Assembly (NCBI RefSeq): GCF_013266755.1
Contig: NZ_JABRWJ010000005.1
Span: 372,001 to 436,000 of the forward strand
DNA from: Pseudaquabacterium terrae
GTDB lineage: Bacteria; Pseudomonadota; Gammaproteobacteria; Burkholderiales; Burkholderiaceae_C
Length of the DNA stretch: 64,000 nt
Direction of reading: 5' to 3'
Positions 46,601 through 53,927 of the stretch are shown in pieces. Positions within the stretch are counted from its first letter, which is position 1; each line of letters opens with the position of its first letter. The notes under the pieces were generated by a model that was not told the DNA's origin, did not search any database, and saw nothing but the letters and a program-made list of their open reading frames with translations. The position numbers and the translations under genes were made by a program.

Positions 46601-48442
46601 AGCCCGGACCTCTCCGGGCGCATCATGGCTGCCGAACGCGCCGGCTGGACCGTCACCTTCACCTACGACGGGGCCGACCGCGTGCTGCAGACACTGCAGA
46701 ACGGCGCCGCGCTGAGCTACAGCTACGACACGCCGGCGCGATCGCGAAAGCTGACCTATCCCGGCGGCCGCACGATCACCGAGACGACCGATCTGCGCGG
46801 GCGGCTCGACTCGATCGCCGACTCGGGCTCGCCGCTCGCCGTCGCCAGCTACAGCCACGACCTGGGCAACCGCACCGTCTCGCGGATGTACGGCAACCAG
46901 ACCGCCGCGCGCTACAGCTTCAACGCGAACAACTGGAACACCGGCGCCAACCACGTCAAGGCCGACCTGTCCCGCATCATCGGCTTCGAGCATGCGTTCA
47001 ACCACGAAGGCAGCAAGCGCTTCACCCACAAGCTCGCCGATGCCGGCAACTCGGCGCAGCGATCCGAGGCCTACCAGCACGACAAGCTGTACCGGCTGAT
47101 CGACCAGCAGATCGGGGCACTGCTCGGCGGCCTCGTGCCGGCGCCCATTCATCGCACGCAGTACAGCCTCGATCTGCTCGGCAACTGGCAAGTGGTCACG
47201 CGCGACGGCATCGCCGAGGCCCGGACCCACGGCGCCACCAACGAGATCACGACCGTCGGCGGCATGCCCGTGTCCTCGGACCCGAACGGCAATACGAGCG
47301 AGAACGCGCTGTACCGCCATCACTACGACGAGGAGAACCGGCTCGTGCGGACGATCCGCAAATCGGACCAGCGGATCGTCGGCCGCTATGACTACGATGC
47401 GCTGGGACGGCGCATCCGCAAGGTCGTCGACGCGGGCGTCGTGTCGAACCCCAGCGAGACGCTGTACTTCCACGACGGTGCACGCATCGTCGAGGAACGT
47501 TCGCCGGCGCCAAGCACGCTGGCAACCCACGTGTATGGCCAACAGGTCGACGAGGTGCTGAGCTCCGAGCGTGGCGGCACGACGCACTTCCATCACCAGA
47601 ATTCGATCGGGTCGGTGGAGGCCGTCACCGATGCCGGCGGCAACGTCGTCGAGCGCTATGCCTACGATGCCTATGGGCGTGTACAGGTGCTCGACGCCGG
47701 CGGCACGCCGCTGGCGCAGAACTCCTGGGGCACGCCGCACAGCGCGATCGGCAACCCGTGGCTCTTCACCGGGCGCCAGCTCGACGAGGAGAGTGGCCTC
47801 TACCACTTCCGCGCCCGCCAGCTCGACCCGGCGGCCGGCCGCTTCCTGCAGCGCGATCCGGCCGGCTACCGCGCCGGGCTGAACCTGTACGAATACGTCC
47901 GCAGCCGGCCGCTCGACTACACCGACCCGTCCGGCATGGTGCCCTGCAAGTGCGGACCGGACATCAGCGACGCCTTGGTTGACCTGGCGCAGGATGTCGA
48001 GCAGGCATTCGACACGATGGGCTGGTTCAGCAAGATGATGTATTGCTCGGACTTCAAGCTCAACCGCTGGGACATCAAGGAGCTGCACAACTGCATCGGG
48101 CTGGGTGTGGCGGGCTGCCCGAGCGGCGCGGCCTGCAGCTGCACCGTCGAGCTGTTCGGCGTCTGCCTGAAGGGCCACGAAGCCAACTACTATCTCTGGG
48201 GCGTCATCGGCCGGCTGTGCGGCATGTCGCAGTGGAAGACCGTGGACATCGTGACCTCGTGGAAGATGCTGTTCCACCAGAGCCTGCCCTCGCGCGGCAC
48301 CGGCTGGGCCACCGAACGCGGCTATCTGCAGAACAACAAGGCCGGCCCGCGGGATTGGCAGACACCCGCCAACGCATGCCCCACCGGTTGCGGCAAGTTC
48401 AAGGGCAAGCTGCACTGGAAGTGGGGCGACTACGAGAGCTAG
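43610..48442 (+). CDS. Secreted RHS/YD-repeat protein 2
   Basis: A 1610-residue paralog of the preceding protein. The signal peptide ends near AAA-EP (residue 31) and the same six-cysteine spacing follows with different residues between. The N-terminal 450 residues or so are near-identical to copy 1; the YD-repeat middle is diverged. The core is GLYHFRARQLDPAAGRFLQRDPAGY and LYEYVRSRPLDYTDPSG near residues 1400-1442. The last 168 residues are unrelated to copy 1 and cysteine-rich (CKCGPD, MMYCSD, CIGLG, GCPSGAACSCTVELFGVC, ACPTGCGK), suggesting a disulfide-bonded exported domain. No toxin family recognised, no immunity gene adjacent. gspG starts 11 bases after its stop. Confidence 0.9.
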   Translation: MDGKHSSGFAAVGFAAFALAWALLLPLPAAAEPYGDDPPPRCECPTCPSEPGPSECTTSEGCLCGGSTLSRSEGNLSQSVPGPALRGGSGSVPRFALQYDSYNADTSRARFGTVLGIGWTHTFNVFLYGVRGHLFRVDADGRITKFALGPGGSFTASPGHFETLVQQPGGFVLSRKDGTVYRFGPLAASSFMPGTPVALLQSITDRNGNVTSFSYTGSLLTQLTDPYNRTLLFTYNAQGKLQSITDPLGRVTTFIYDSSGAQLQQVVDPLGHATHFTYNTLFQLTRKTDRDGRVTTYRYANGRPVGITDGAGGAHFTLSNPGNWAVDATVLAQQMLRRYIPATTTKTDGRGQLWKYDYDANGHILKATAPDGTFSSTSYDPATLMPATRTDANGNATSYQYDSRGNLIRVTNPLGHITTYTYEPVFNQMTSRTDANNRITSYEYDSRGNRIKETDAAGATRSWSYDSRGNVLTETNKNGHATSYLYDANGNRSQVTDALGNVTTMNYDVVGNLLSRTDANGHASSFTYDALDRLVAAIDPAAKTTLTAYDREGHRTQVTDRNGNGTRYEYDLRGRLIKTTDALGHTLKHTWDRNDNLLTSTNRNGRSTTYAYDTRNRLSRIIDALGHSTSTTYDPVGNKLTEKNQRGFVTSYQYDALNRPVRRTDAEANVTQYGYDGDVFCLAIGCPTKGSDLLTRQTDAEGKVTYFKYDALDRLTTQVRKQTDVADSIDSDDAVTRHSYDAQGNRIGLIEPNGNTTTIVRDAVERPIEIAVRIDALTAETTRRTYDPVGNLKTMTAPNLNVMTYGYDALDRRSLVEDSIGLVATFTYDAEGHRLTKQDGNGNATTNQFDAIYRLTTVTDALGKLTRYEYDPQGNLISVIDREGIPTTYTYDDIDRRITMTEAAGTPEQRMTSYRYDAVGNLTRITDAKAHATLYEYDRINRPVKETYADSRSRRLTYDRVGNLVSRLDQSGQLTTYAYNDLHFLTRRHYPTGTDHLSPDLSGRIMAAERAGWTVTFTYDGADRVLQTLQNGAALSYSYDTPARSRKLTYPGGRTITETTDLRGRLDSIADSGSPLAVASYSHDLGNRTVSRMYGNQTAARYSFNANNWNTGANHVKADLSRIIGFEHAFNHEGSKRFTHKLADAGNSAQRSEAYQHDKLYRLIDQQIGALLGGLVPAPIHRTQYSLDLLGNWQVVTRDGIAEARTHGATNEITTVGGMPVSSDPNGNTSENALYRHHYDEENRLVRTIRKSDQRIVGRYDYDALGRRIRKVVDAGVVSNPSETLYFHDGARIVEERSPAPSTLATHVYGQQVDEVLSSERGGTTHFHHQNSIGSVEAVTDAGGNVVERYAYDAYGRVQVLDAGGTPLAQNSWGTPHSAIGNPWLFTGRQLDEESGLYHFRARQLDPAAGRFLQRDPAGYRAGLNLYEYVRSRPLDYTDPSGMVPCKCGPDISDALVDLAQDVEQAFDTMGWFSKMMYCSDFKLNRWDIKELHNCIGLGVAGCPSGAACSCTVELFGVCLKGHEANYYLWGVIGRLCGMSQWKTVDIVTSWKMLFHQSLPSRGTGWATERGYLQNNKAGPRDWQTPANACPTGCGKFKGKLHWKWGDYES
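43705..45015 (+). repeat. Long direct repeat, copy B (N-terminal part of RHS gene 2)
   Basis: Partner of 38640-39950, in the same orientation. Together they make a 1.2-1.3 kb near-identical tract within two tandem genes, a substrate for recombination that could delete or swap the intervening 5 kb. Boundaries are approximate. Confidence 0.8.
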
Positions 48443-48453
48443 GAGCAGCAGCG

Positions 48454-48921
48454 ATGCATCCCCCTGGTGTCCCGGTCCCCGGGCGGCGCGCGGAGCCGCG
48501 AACCCCCACGCGCGGCTTCACCCTCCTCGAACTGCTCGTCGTGATGCTGATCATCGGCCTGCTCGCCAGCTACGTCGCGCCGCGCTACTTCGACCAGGTC
48601 GGCAAGTCCGAGATCAAGGCGGCGCGCGCGCAGCTGGATGCCTTCGACAAGGCGCTCGCCGCCTACCGGCTCGACACCGGGCACTTCCCGAACAACGCGC
48701 AATCGCTGCGCGCGCTGGTCGAGCGGCCGGCCAACGAGCCGAAGTGGGCCGGCCCCTACCTGTCGAAAGCCTTGCCGGCCGACCCCTGGGGGTGGCCTTA
48801 CGTCTACCGCCAGCCGGGCGACGCGGGCCGCGACTACGAGCTGCTGTCGCTGGGCAAGGACGGCCAGCCCGGCGGCAGCGGCGACGCGGCCGACATCAGC
48901 GCCTGGTCGACCGGCCGCTGA
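48454..48921 (+). CDS. gspG: Major pseudopilin GspG
   Basis: A 155-residue type II secretion major pseudopilin. It has a 22-residue or longer basic leader, then the prepilin cleavage site RGFTLLELLVVMLIIGLLASYVAPRY with Glu at +5, so it needs a prepilin peptidase. The C-terminal part has the GspG signature DPWGWPYVYRQPG and the calcium-loop region SLGKDGQPGGSGDAADISAW. Subunits build the periplasmic piston. AGGAG overlapping the RHS stop serves as ribosome-binding site, with only 11 bases between genes, so gspG is probably on the RHS transcript. It is the only full-type GspG of the four pseudopilins here. Confidence 0.95.
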   Translation: MHPPGVPVPGRRAEPRTPTRGFTLLELLVVMLIIGLLASYVAPRYFDQVGKSEIKAARAQLDAFDKALAAYRLDTGHFPNNAQSLRALVERPANEPKWAGPYLSKALPADPWGWPYVYRQPGDAGRDYELLSLGKDGQPGGSGDAADISAWSTGR

Positions 48922-48940
48922 TCCGGGGAAAGCAGCGGCA

Positions 48941-50140
48941 ATGCGCGTGCGGGCCGACATCGTCGAAGGCCGCGCGCCGCCGCGCCGCATCGAGCTCGAC
49001 GCCGCGTCGCTCGACGACGCACGCCGGCAGGCGCAGCGCCTGGGCTACGCGGTGCTGGCCTGCCACGCGCTCGACGATTCCTTCGGCGCGCGCTGGCAGC
49101 GGCGGCGCCGCGCCGGCAGCGGCCGCTTCGAGCTGCCGGTGTTCGTCGAGCAGCTGCGCGACCTGCTGGTCGCCGGTCTGTCGGTGATCGAGGCGCTCGA
49201 AGCGCTGCAGCCGGACGCGCGCGGCGACGGCAGCACGGTGATCGACGGCCTGGCACGCGCGCTGCGCAGCGGCTCGCCGCTGTCCGGCGCACTGGCGCAG
49301 CAGCCGGTCTTTCCGGCGCTGCTGGTCGCGCTGGTGCACGCGGCCGAGCTGACCTCCGACCTGCCGCAGGCGCTGGCGCGCTTCCTCGAGCACGAGCAGC
49401 GCATCGCCGCGCTGCGCCATCGCGTGCTGGCGACCTCGATCTATCCGCTGCTGCTGTGCGGCGTCGGTGCGCTGGTGCTGCTCTTCCTGCTATTCCACGT
49501 GATGCCGCGCTTCGCGCGCGTGTTCGACGGCATGGCCGGGCCGCTGCCCTGGTCGGCCGAGCTGATGCTCGGCTGGTCGCGCCTGCTCGGCGGGCACGCG
49601 GCGCTGCCGTGGACCGTGCTCGGTGTGCTGGCGGCCGGCGGCGTGTGGCTGCTGCGCTCGCCGGCGGCGCGCGCACGGGCGCTGCGCGTGCTCGGCGCAT
49701 GGGCGCCGCTGCGCCGGCTGCTGCACACCTACCACCTCGCCCGCTGGTACCGCGCGACGGGGCTGCTGGTGGCCGGCGGCATCGTGCTGCCCGAGGCCCT
49801 CGCGCTGGCGCAGGCGCTGCTGCCCGCGGCGCTGCAGCCGGCGGGCCGGGACGTCCAGCGCGCGGTGCACGACGGGCTGATGCCCTCGGCCGCGTACCGC
49901 CGCGCCGGCATGGCCACCGCCGTCGCCGACAAGCTGCTCGTCGCCGGCGAACGCAGCGGCGAGCTCGGCACGGTGCTCGGCCGCATCGCGCATTTCCACG
50001 ACGAGGAGGTCGGCCGCACGCTGGAGCGCGCGATGCGCGCCTTCGAGCCGATCGTGATGGTGCTGATCGGCGTCGGCGTCGGCCTGCTGGTGCTGCTGAT
50101 GTACCTGCCGATCTTCGACCTCGCGTCGGCGCTGCCATGA
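48941..50140 (+). CDS. gspF: Inner-membrane platform protein GspF
   Basis: A 399-residue GspF/PilC-family protein. Two cytoplasmic T2SSF domains (about 75-195 and 275-395) are separated by membrane segments, including IYPLLLCGVGALVLLFLLFHVMPRF and the C-terminal PIVMVLIGVGVGLLVLLMYLP. Conserved ELTSDLPQALARFLEHEQ and the matching GERSGELGTVLGRIAHFHDEE are family hallmarks. It anchors the ATPase to the filament base. It begins 19 bases after gspG. The ATG at 48941 gives the family's usual start. Confidence 0.93.
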   Translation: MRVRADIVEGRAPPRRIELDAASLDDARRQAQRLGYAVLACHALDDSFGARWQRRRRAGSGRFELPVFVEQLRDLLVAGLSVIEALEALQPDARGDGSTVIDGLARALRSGSPLSGALAQQPVFPALLVALVHAAELTSDLPQALARFLEHEQRIAALRHRVLATSIYPLLLCGVGALVLLFLLFHVMPRFARVFDGMAGPLPWSAELMLGWSRLLGGHAALPWTVLGVLAAGGVWLLRSPAARARALRVLGAWAPLRRLLHTYHLARWYRATGLLVAGGIVLPEALALAQALLPAALQPAGRDVQRAVHDGLMPSAAYRRAGMATAVADKLLVAGERSGELGTVLGRIAHFHDEEVGRTLERAMRAFEPIVMVLIGVGVGLLVLLMYLPIFDLASALP

Positions 50141-50195
50141 GCGGCCCACGCGCTGCGCTTGGCAGCGGCGCGCACAAGGCGTAGCGTTCGCCGCC

Positions 50196-51824
50196 ATGAG
50201 TGCCGGCCTGCCCTCGGAATCGGTCGTTGCGCGCATCGCTGCCGTGCGCCGCACGCATGGCGGCGATCCGATGGCGGCGCTGCTGGCCGAAGGCGGCGAC
50301 GCGCAGGCGCTGGTCGACGAGCTCGGCAGCGCGCTCGAGCTGCCGGTGGCGCGGCTGGCCGATGCGGCCGCCTGGCAGCCCTGCTTCGACCGCCTGCCCT
50401 TCGCCGACAGCGCACGCCGCCGCTGCGCGCTGCTGAAGGATGCCGCCGGCGCGCAGCAGCTGCTGATCACCGACCCGTTCGACACCGACCTCATCGCCTG
50501 GGCCCTGAGCCGCTTCGGCGCGCTGAGTGTGCACCTGGCGAGCGACCAGACCTTCGACGCCTGGCTCACGCACAGCGAAGCGGGCCTGAGCGCGCTGGCC
50601 AGTGTGGCGCCGCCGCGCAGCGACGTGCCCGACGACGGGGCCACCGCCAACGCCGAGGTCCTGAGCCTGCGCCGGATAGGCAGCGAGGACAGCCCGGCGG
50701 TGCGCTTCGTCAACTCCACGCTGTACGACGCACTGAAGATCGGCGCCTCCGACGTGCACCTCGAAAGCGACCCCGGCGGCCTGGCGATCAAGTTCCGCAT
50801 CGACGGCGTGCTGACGGCGATGCGGCGCATCGACCAGCGCGAGCTCGCCGCGCAGGCGATCAACCGCGTCAAGGTGATGGCGCAGCTGGACATCGCCGAG
50901 CGCCGCGTGCCGCAGGACGGCCGGCTGCAGATCCACTACGAAGCGCGCGCGATCGACCTGCGCGTCTCGGTGATGCCCAGCATCCATGGCGAAGATGCGG
51001 TCCTGCGCATCCTCGACCGCCAGCATCTGGCGCAAAGCCTCGCCGGCCTGACGCTCGATAAGCTCGGCTTCGCGGCGCCGATGCGTGCCGAGCTGCACCG
51101 GCTGTGCCGGCTGCCGCACGGCATGCTGCTGGTCACCGGGCCCACCGGCTCGGGCAAGACGACCACGCTCTACGCGGCCATTGCCGAGACACGCGAGTCG
51201 CGCGACAAGATCATCACCATCGAGGACCCGGTCGAGTACCAGCTGCCCGGCGTGCTGCAGATCCCCGTCAACGAGCGCAAGTCCTTGAGCTTCGCGCGCG
51301 GGCTGCGCTCGATCCTGCGCCACGACCCGGACAAGATCCTGGTCGGCGAGATCCGCGACGCGGAAACGGCGCAGATCGCCGTGCAGTCCGCGCTGACCGG
51401 CCACCTCGTCTTCACCACCGTGCATGCGAACACGGCGCTGGACGTGGTCGGCCGCTTCGCGCAGTTCGGCATCGACGCCTATGCCTTCGCGTCGGCAATC
51501 AACGGCGTGCTCGCGCAGCGGCTGCTGCGGCGGTTGTGTGCGCAGTGCGCACGGCCGTTGTTGCCGGCGGATGCCGGGTCGAGTCGCCGCGCCGCGCTCG
51601 GCTGCGAAGCGTGCCGCGGCACCGGCTACCGCGGCCGCTTCGCAATCGGAGAGCTGCTGTGGCTGACGCCGGCGCTGCGCGCGCTGATCGCCGCCCGGGC
51701 GCCGGCGGCCGAGGTGCAGGCCGAGGCGCAGCGCGGCGGCTGGCGCAGCCTGCGCGAGCAGGCGCTGCAGGCCGTTGACGCGGGTTGGACGACGCTCGAG
51801 GAGGCCGACCGTGTGGCCGTTTGA
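50196..51824 (+). CDS. gspE: Secretion ATPase GspE
   Basis: A 542-residue GspE/PilB-type ATPase that powers filament assembly. An N-terminal MshEN-like domain precedes the core with SDVHLESDPGGLAIKFRIDG. Walker A is GPTGSGKTTT (about 315-324). The Asp box IITIEDPVEYQL, Walker B ILVGEIRDAETAQIA and the His box LVFTTVHANTA follow. A zinc-type four-cysteine module (CAQC around 448 and CEAC around 468) ends with GTGYRGRFAIGELL. All motifs are intact. Its last 14 bases overlap the next gene's GTG start. Confidence 0.95.
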   Translation: MSAGLPSESVVARIAAVRRTHGGDPMAALLAEGGDAQALVDELGSALELPVARLADAAAWQPCFDRLPFADSARRRCALLKDAAGAQQLLITDPFDTDLIAWALSRFGALSVHLASDQTFDAWLTHSEAGLSALASVAPPRSDVPDDGATANAEVLSLRRIGSEDSPAVRFVNSTLYDALKIGASDVHLESDPGGLAIKFRIDGVLTAMRRIDQRELAAQAINRVKVMAQLDIAERRVPQDGRLQIHYEARAIDLRVSVMPSIHGEDAVLRILDRQHLAQSLAGLTLDKLGFAAPMRAELHRLCRLPHGMLLVTGPTGSGKTTTLYAAIAETRESRDKIITIEDPVEYQLPGVLQIPVNERKSLSFARGLRSILRHDPDKILVGEIRDAETAQIAVQSALTGHLVFTTVHANTALDVVGRFAQFGIDAYAFASAINGVLAQRLLRRLCAQCARPLLPADAGSSRRAALGCEACRGTGYRGRFAIGELLWLTPALRALIAARAPAAEVQAEAQRGGWRSLREQALQAVDAGWTTLEEADRVAV

Positions 51825-52515
51825 TCGCGCCTCGACGCGCGACATCGTGCGCATCGGCCGGCTGGCGGTCGAGCGCTGGGAGCCGCGGCGCGGCGCGCTG
51901 GCGGCGCTCGGCCGCGAGCCGCTGGCCGAGCCGTCCACGCCGGCCATCGCGGCGGCCTTGCGCGCGCTGTACCCGCAGCCCCCGCCGCGGGCGATCACGC
52001 TGCTGCTCGAAACCGCGTGGCTGCCGCTGTTGCTGGCCGACACCGGCGGCGCGCTGTGGTCGCGCGCGCAGATCGAGACGCTGCTGCGCCACCGCCTTGC
52101 CGCGCTCTACGGCGACGATGCCGAGCCGCCGTCGTCATGGCCGCTGCGCATCGACCACCGGCCGGGCGACCGCTTCGCGCGCGGCGGCGCGCTGCCGCCG
52201 CGGCTGCAGCGCAGCCTGCTCGACAGCGCACGCGTGCTCGGCCTGCGCTGGCACGCCCTGCTGCCGGCCTTCGACTGGGGCTGGCAGCGCCGGCGGCCGG
52301 TGCGCCAGCCGGCTGGCCGCACCGGTTGGTGGTTATGGCCCGAGCAGGACCGGCTGCTGATCGCGCGCATCGAGGCCGGCCGCCTCACCGCGCTCGAGGC
52401 CGCGGCACCGCCGGCCGGCACACCCGCCGCGCGCGCGGCGCAGGTCGAGCTGGCGCGCCGGCGCCTGGGCATCGGCAGCGGCGGTGATCCGATCGTCGCC
52501 GGAGCGTTCTCATGA
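51811..52515 (+). CDS. Hypothetical cytoplasmic protein in the GspL/PilM position
   Basis: A 234-residue Arg/Leu/Trp-rich protein with no signal peptide or membrane segment. It starts at a GTG inside the end of gspE and its stop overlaps the next ATG by four bases. I see no clear GspL or PilM motif, only a possible actin-like alternation (AITLLLETAWLPLLLAD). By order (E, x, membrane protein, membrane protein, D) it takes the place of GspL-cytoplasmic/PilM. That role is inferred from position. Related proteins appear specific to this kind of cluster. Confidence 0.55.
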   Translation: MWPFDRASTRDIVRIGRLAVERWEPRRGALAALGREPLAEPSTPAIAAALRALYPQPPPRAITLLLETAWLPLLLADTGGALWSRAQIETLLRHRLAALYGDDAEPPSSWPLRIDHRPGDRFARGGALPPRLQRSLLDSARVLGLRWHALLPAFDWGWQRRRPVRQPAGRTGWWLWPEQDRLLIARIEAGRLTALEAAAPPAGTPAARAAQVELARRRLGIGSGGDPIVAGAFS

Positions 52516-53021
52516 ACATGGACTTCCTGCGGCCGGAACCTATGGTGCCGCGCGCGGGTTGGGTGCTGCTGGCCGGCGGCGCCGCGGTGTTGGCACTCGC
52601 GCTGCTCTGGCAACAACACAGCGACGAGGTCGCAACCGCTGCGCGGCAGGCGCAGCAGGCGCGCCGTGCGGCCGCGCAGGCCCCGGCCGCGCCGCCGCCG
52701 GCGCCCGGTCCCGCCGAGCGGCGCTGGCAGCAGGTGCAACCGGAGCTGCGCCGGCCTTGGCAGGCGGCACTGCAGGCCATCGATGGCGCAACGCGGCCGC
52801 CGGTGGTCCTGCTGTCGCTGCAGATCGATCCCGAGAGCGGGCTGATCGGCCTCGACGCCGACGCAGCAACCTACGCCGACGCGCTGGCCTACGTCGAGCG
52901 GCTCTCCGCGGCGCCGCCGCTGCAGCCGGCGCGGCTGGTCGCGCACGACACGCTCACCGACCCGGCCGGCGGGGCGCGCCGGCTGCGCTTCAGCGTCACG
53001 ACGACCTGGCGCACGCCATGA
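52512..53021 (+). CDS. Bitopic assembly protein in the GspM/PilN position
   Basis: A 169-residue protein. One membrane helix (about 16-34, GWVLLAGGAAVLALALLW) is followed by an Ala/Gln-rich stretch and Pro-rich linker, then a compact ferredoxin-like periplasmic domain (VVLLSLQIDPESGLIGLDADAATYADALAYVERL), as in PilN/GspL-C domains. It overlaps both neighbours by four bases. It probably forms part of the inner-membrane assembly platform. The name is by architecture and position only. Confidence 0.65.
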   Translation: MNMDFLRPEPMVPRAGWVLLAGGAAVLALALLWQQHSDEVATAARQAQQARRAAAQAPAAPPPAPGPAERRWQQVQPELRRPWQAALQAIDGATRPPVVLLSLQIDPESGLIGLDADAATYADALAYVERLSAAPPLQPARLVAHDTLTDPAGGARRLRFSVTTTWRTP

Positions 53022-53905
53022 GCCACCCGTCCGCGCTCGCACGCTGGCTCGCGATCGGCCATCAGCAGATCGGCTGGCCGGGGTGGGCCGGCCTGCTGCT
53101 GATCGGCGGCGCGCTCGTCTTGGTGTTGCGCGCACCCTCCCCGCTGCAAGCGAACGGGGCGGACGACGCTGCGGCGCCTGCACCGGCCGCGACCGCGCTG
53201 CCGGTACTGCACCGCCCGGCGACCGAAGCCCCCGCGCTGGCGCCGGCGTCGGCGGTGCCCGCGCTGCTGCGCCGCATCGAGCAGGCCGCGCAGGCGCAGG
53301 GCATCGCCTGGCCGGCGGCCGAATACCGCATCGCGCCGGCCAGCGCGCAGCGGCCGGCGAGCCTGGAAGTGCGCAGCCAGCTCGAAGCGCCGTATCCCGC
53401 GCTGCGTGCGCTGCTGCACCAGCTGGCGCTGACGCTGCCCGCGTTCACGCTGCGCGAGTTGGCCTTCGCCCGCCAGCACGGCGATGCGGCCGTCGTCGAG
53501 GCGCGGCTGCGCCTGGTGATCTACCTCGCGGACGAGGGCGCCCCCGACCGCCCGAACGGCCCGGCGGACACGGAGGCGCCCGCCGGCCAGGCCTTCGCCG
53601 TCCGCACAGCACCCGGATCGCTCGTGCCTGCGCCGGCGCCCGCCCGCGCCGCATCGCCCGCCGCGCCGGCGGCTCCCGCGCCCGCCGAGCCGGCGCCGCC
53701 GCTGCAGGTCATCGGCACCTGGGATGATGCGGCCGGCCCGGCGGCCTTCGTCGCGTCGCCCGGCGGCACCTGGCTCGCGCGCCCCGGCACCGTGCTGCTG
53801 GCCGAGTACCGCGTGACCGCGCTGACCGCCCAGCACCTGACGCTGCTGCACCTGCCCTCGCAGCGCGAGATCCGCATCGCGCTGCCGCGCGCCAGCGGTA
53901 CGTGA
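53018..53905 (+). CDS. Fused PilO/GspM-like and GspC/PilP-like platform protein
   Basis: A 295-residue protein. One membrane helix (about 22-38) is followed by an Ala/Pro linker and a PilO-like periplasmic domain (about 75-175, LLRRIEQAAQAQGIAW, LRALLHQLALTLPAFTLRELAF). A long Pro/Ala spacer leads to a C-terminal beta domain (LQVIGTWDDAAGPAAFVASPGGTWLARPGTVLLAEYRVTAL) resembling the HR domain of GspC/PilP that touches the secretin. Usually these two domains are on separate proteins, so this is a fusion. The ATG lies in an ATGA overlap. Ends 22 bases before the secretin gene. Confidence 0.68.
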   Translation: MSHPSALARWLAIGHQQIGWPGWAGLLLIGGALVLVLRAPSPLQANGADDAAAPAPAATALPVLHRPATEAPALAPASAVPALLRRIEQAAQAQGIAWPAAEYRIAPASAQRPASLEVRSQLEAPYPALRALLHQLALTLPAFTLRELAFARQHGDAAVVEARLRLVIYLADEGAPDRPNGPADTEAPAGQAFAVRTAPGSLVPAPAPARAASPAAPAAPAPAEPAPPLQVIGTWDDAAGPAAFVASPGGTWLARPGTVLLAEYRVTALTAQHLTLLHLPSQREIRIALPRASGT

Positions 53906-53927
53906 TAACACACGAAGTACGCGCGCC

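Noticed and set aside
38548-48442. T6SS RHS effector reading of the two RHS genes
   Set aside because: Both proteins have N-terminal Sec signals and no PAAR domain, and no VgrG, Hcp, Tss or EagR-type gene lies nearby.
38548-48442. Tc-toxin (TcC) interpretation
   Set aside because: No TcA or TcB (SpvB-type) genes or domains are present; the neighbours are T2SS-like genes.
48834-52043. Minus-strand frame of 1069 codons across gspF and gspE
   Set aside because: Low-complexity Arg/Ala/Gln translation without motifs, overlapping two genes with full family signatures.
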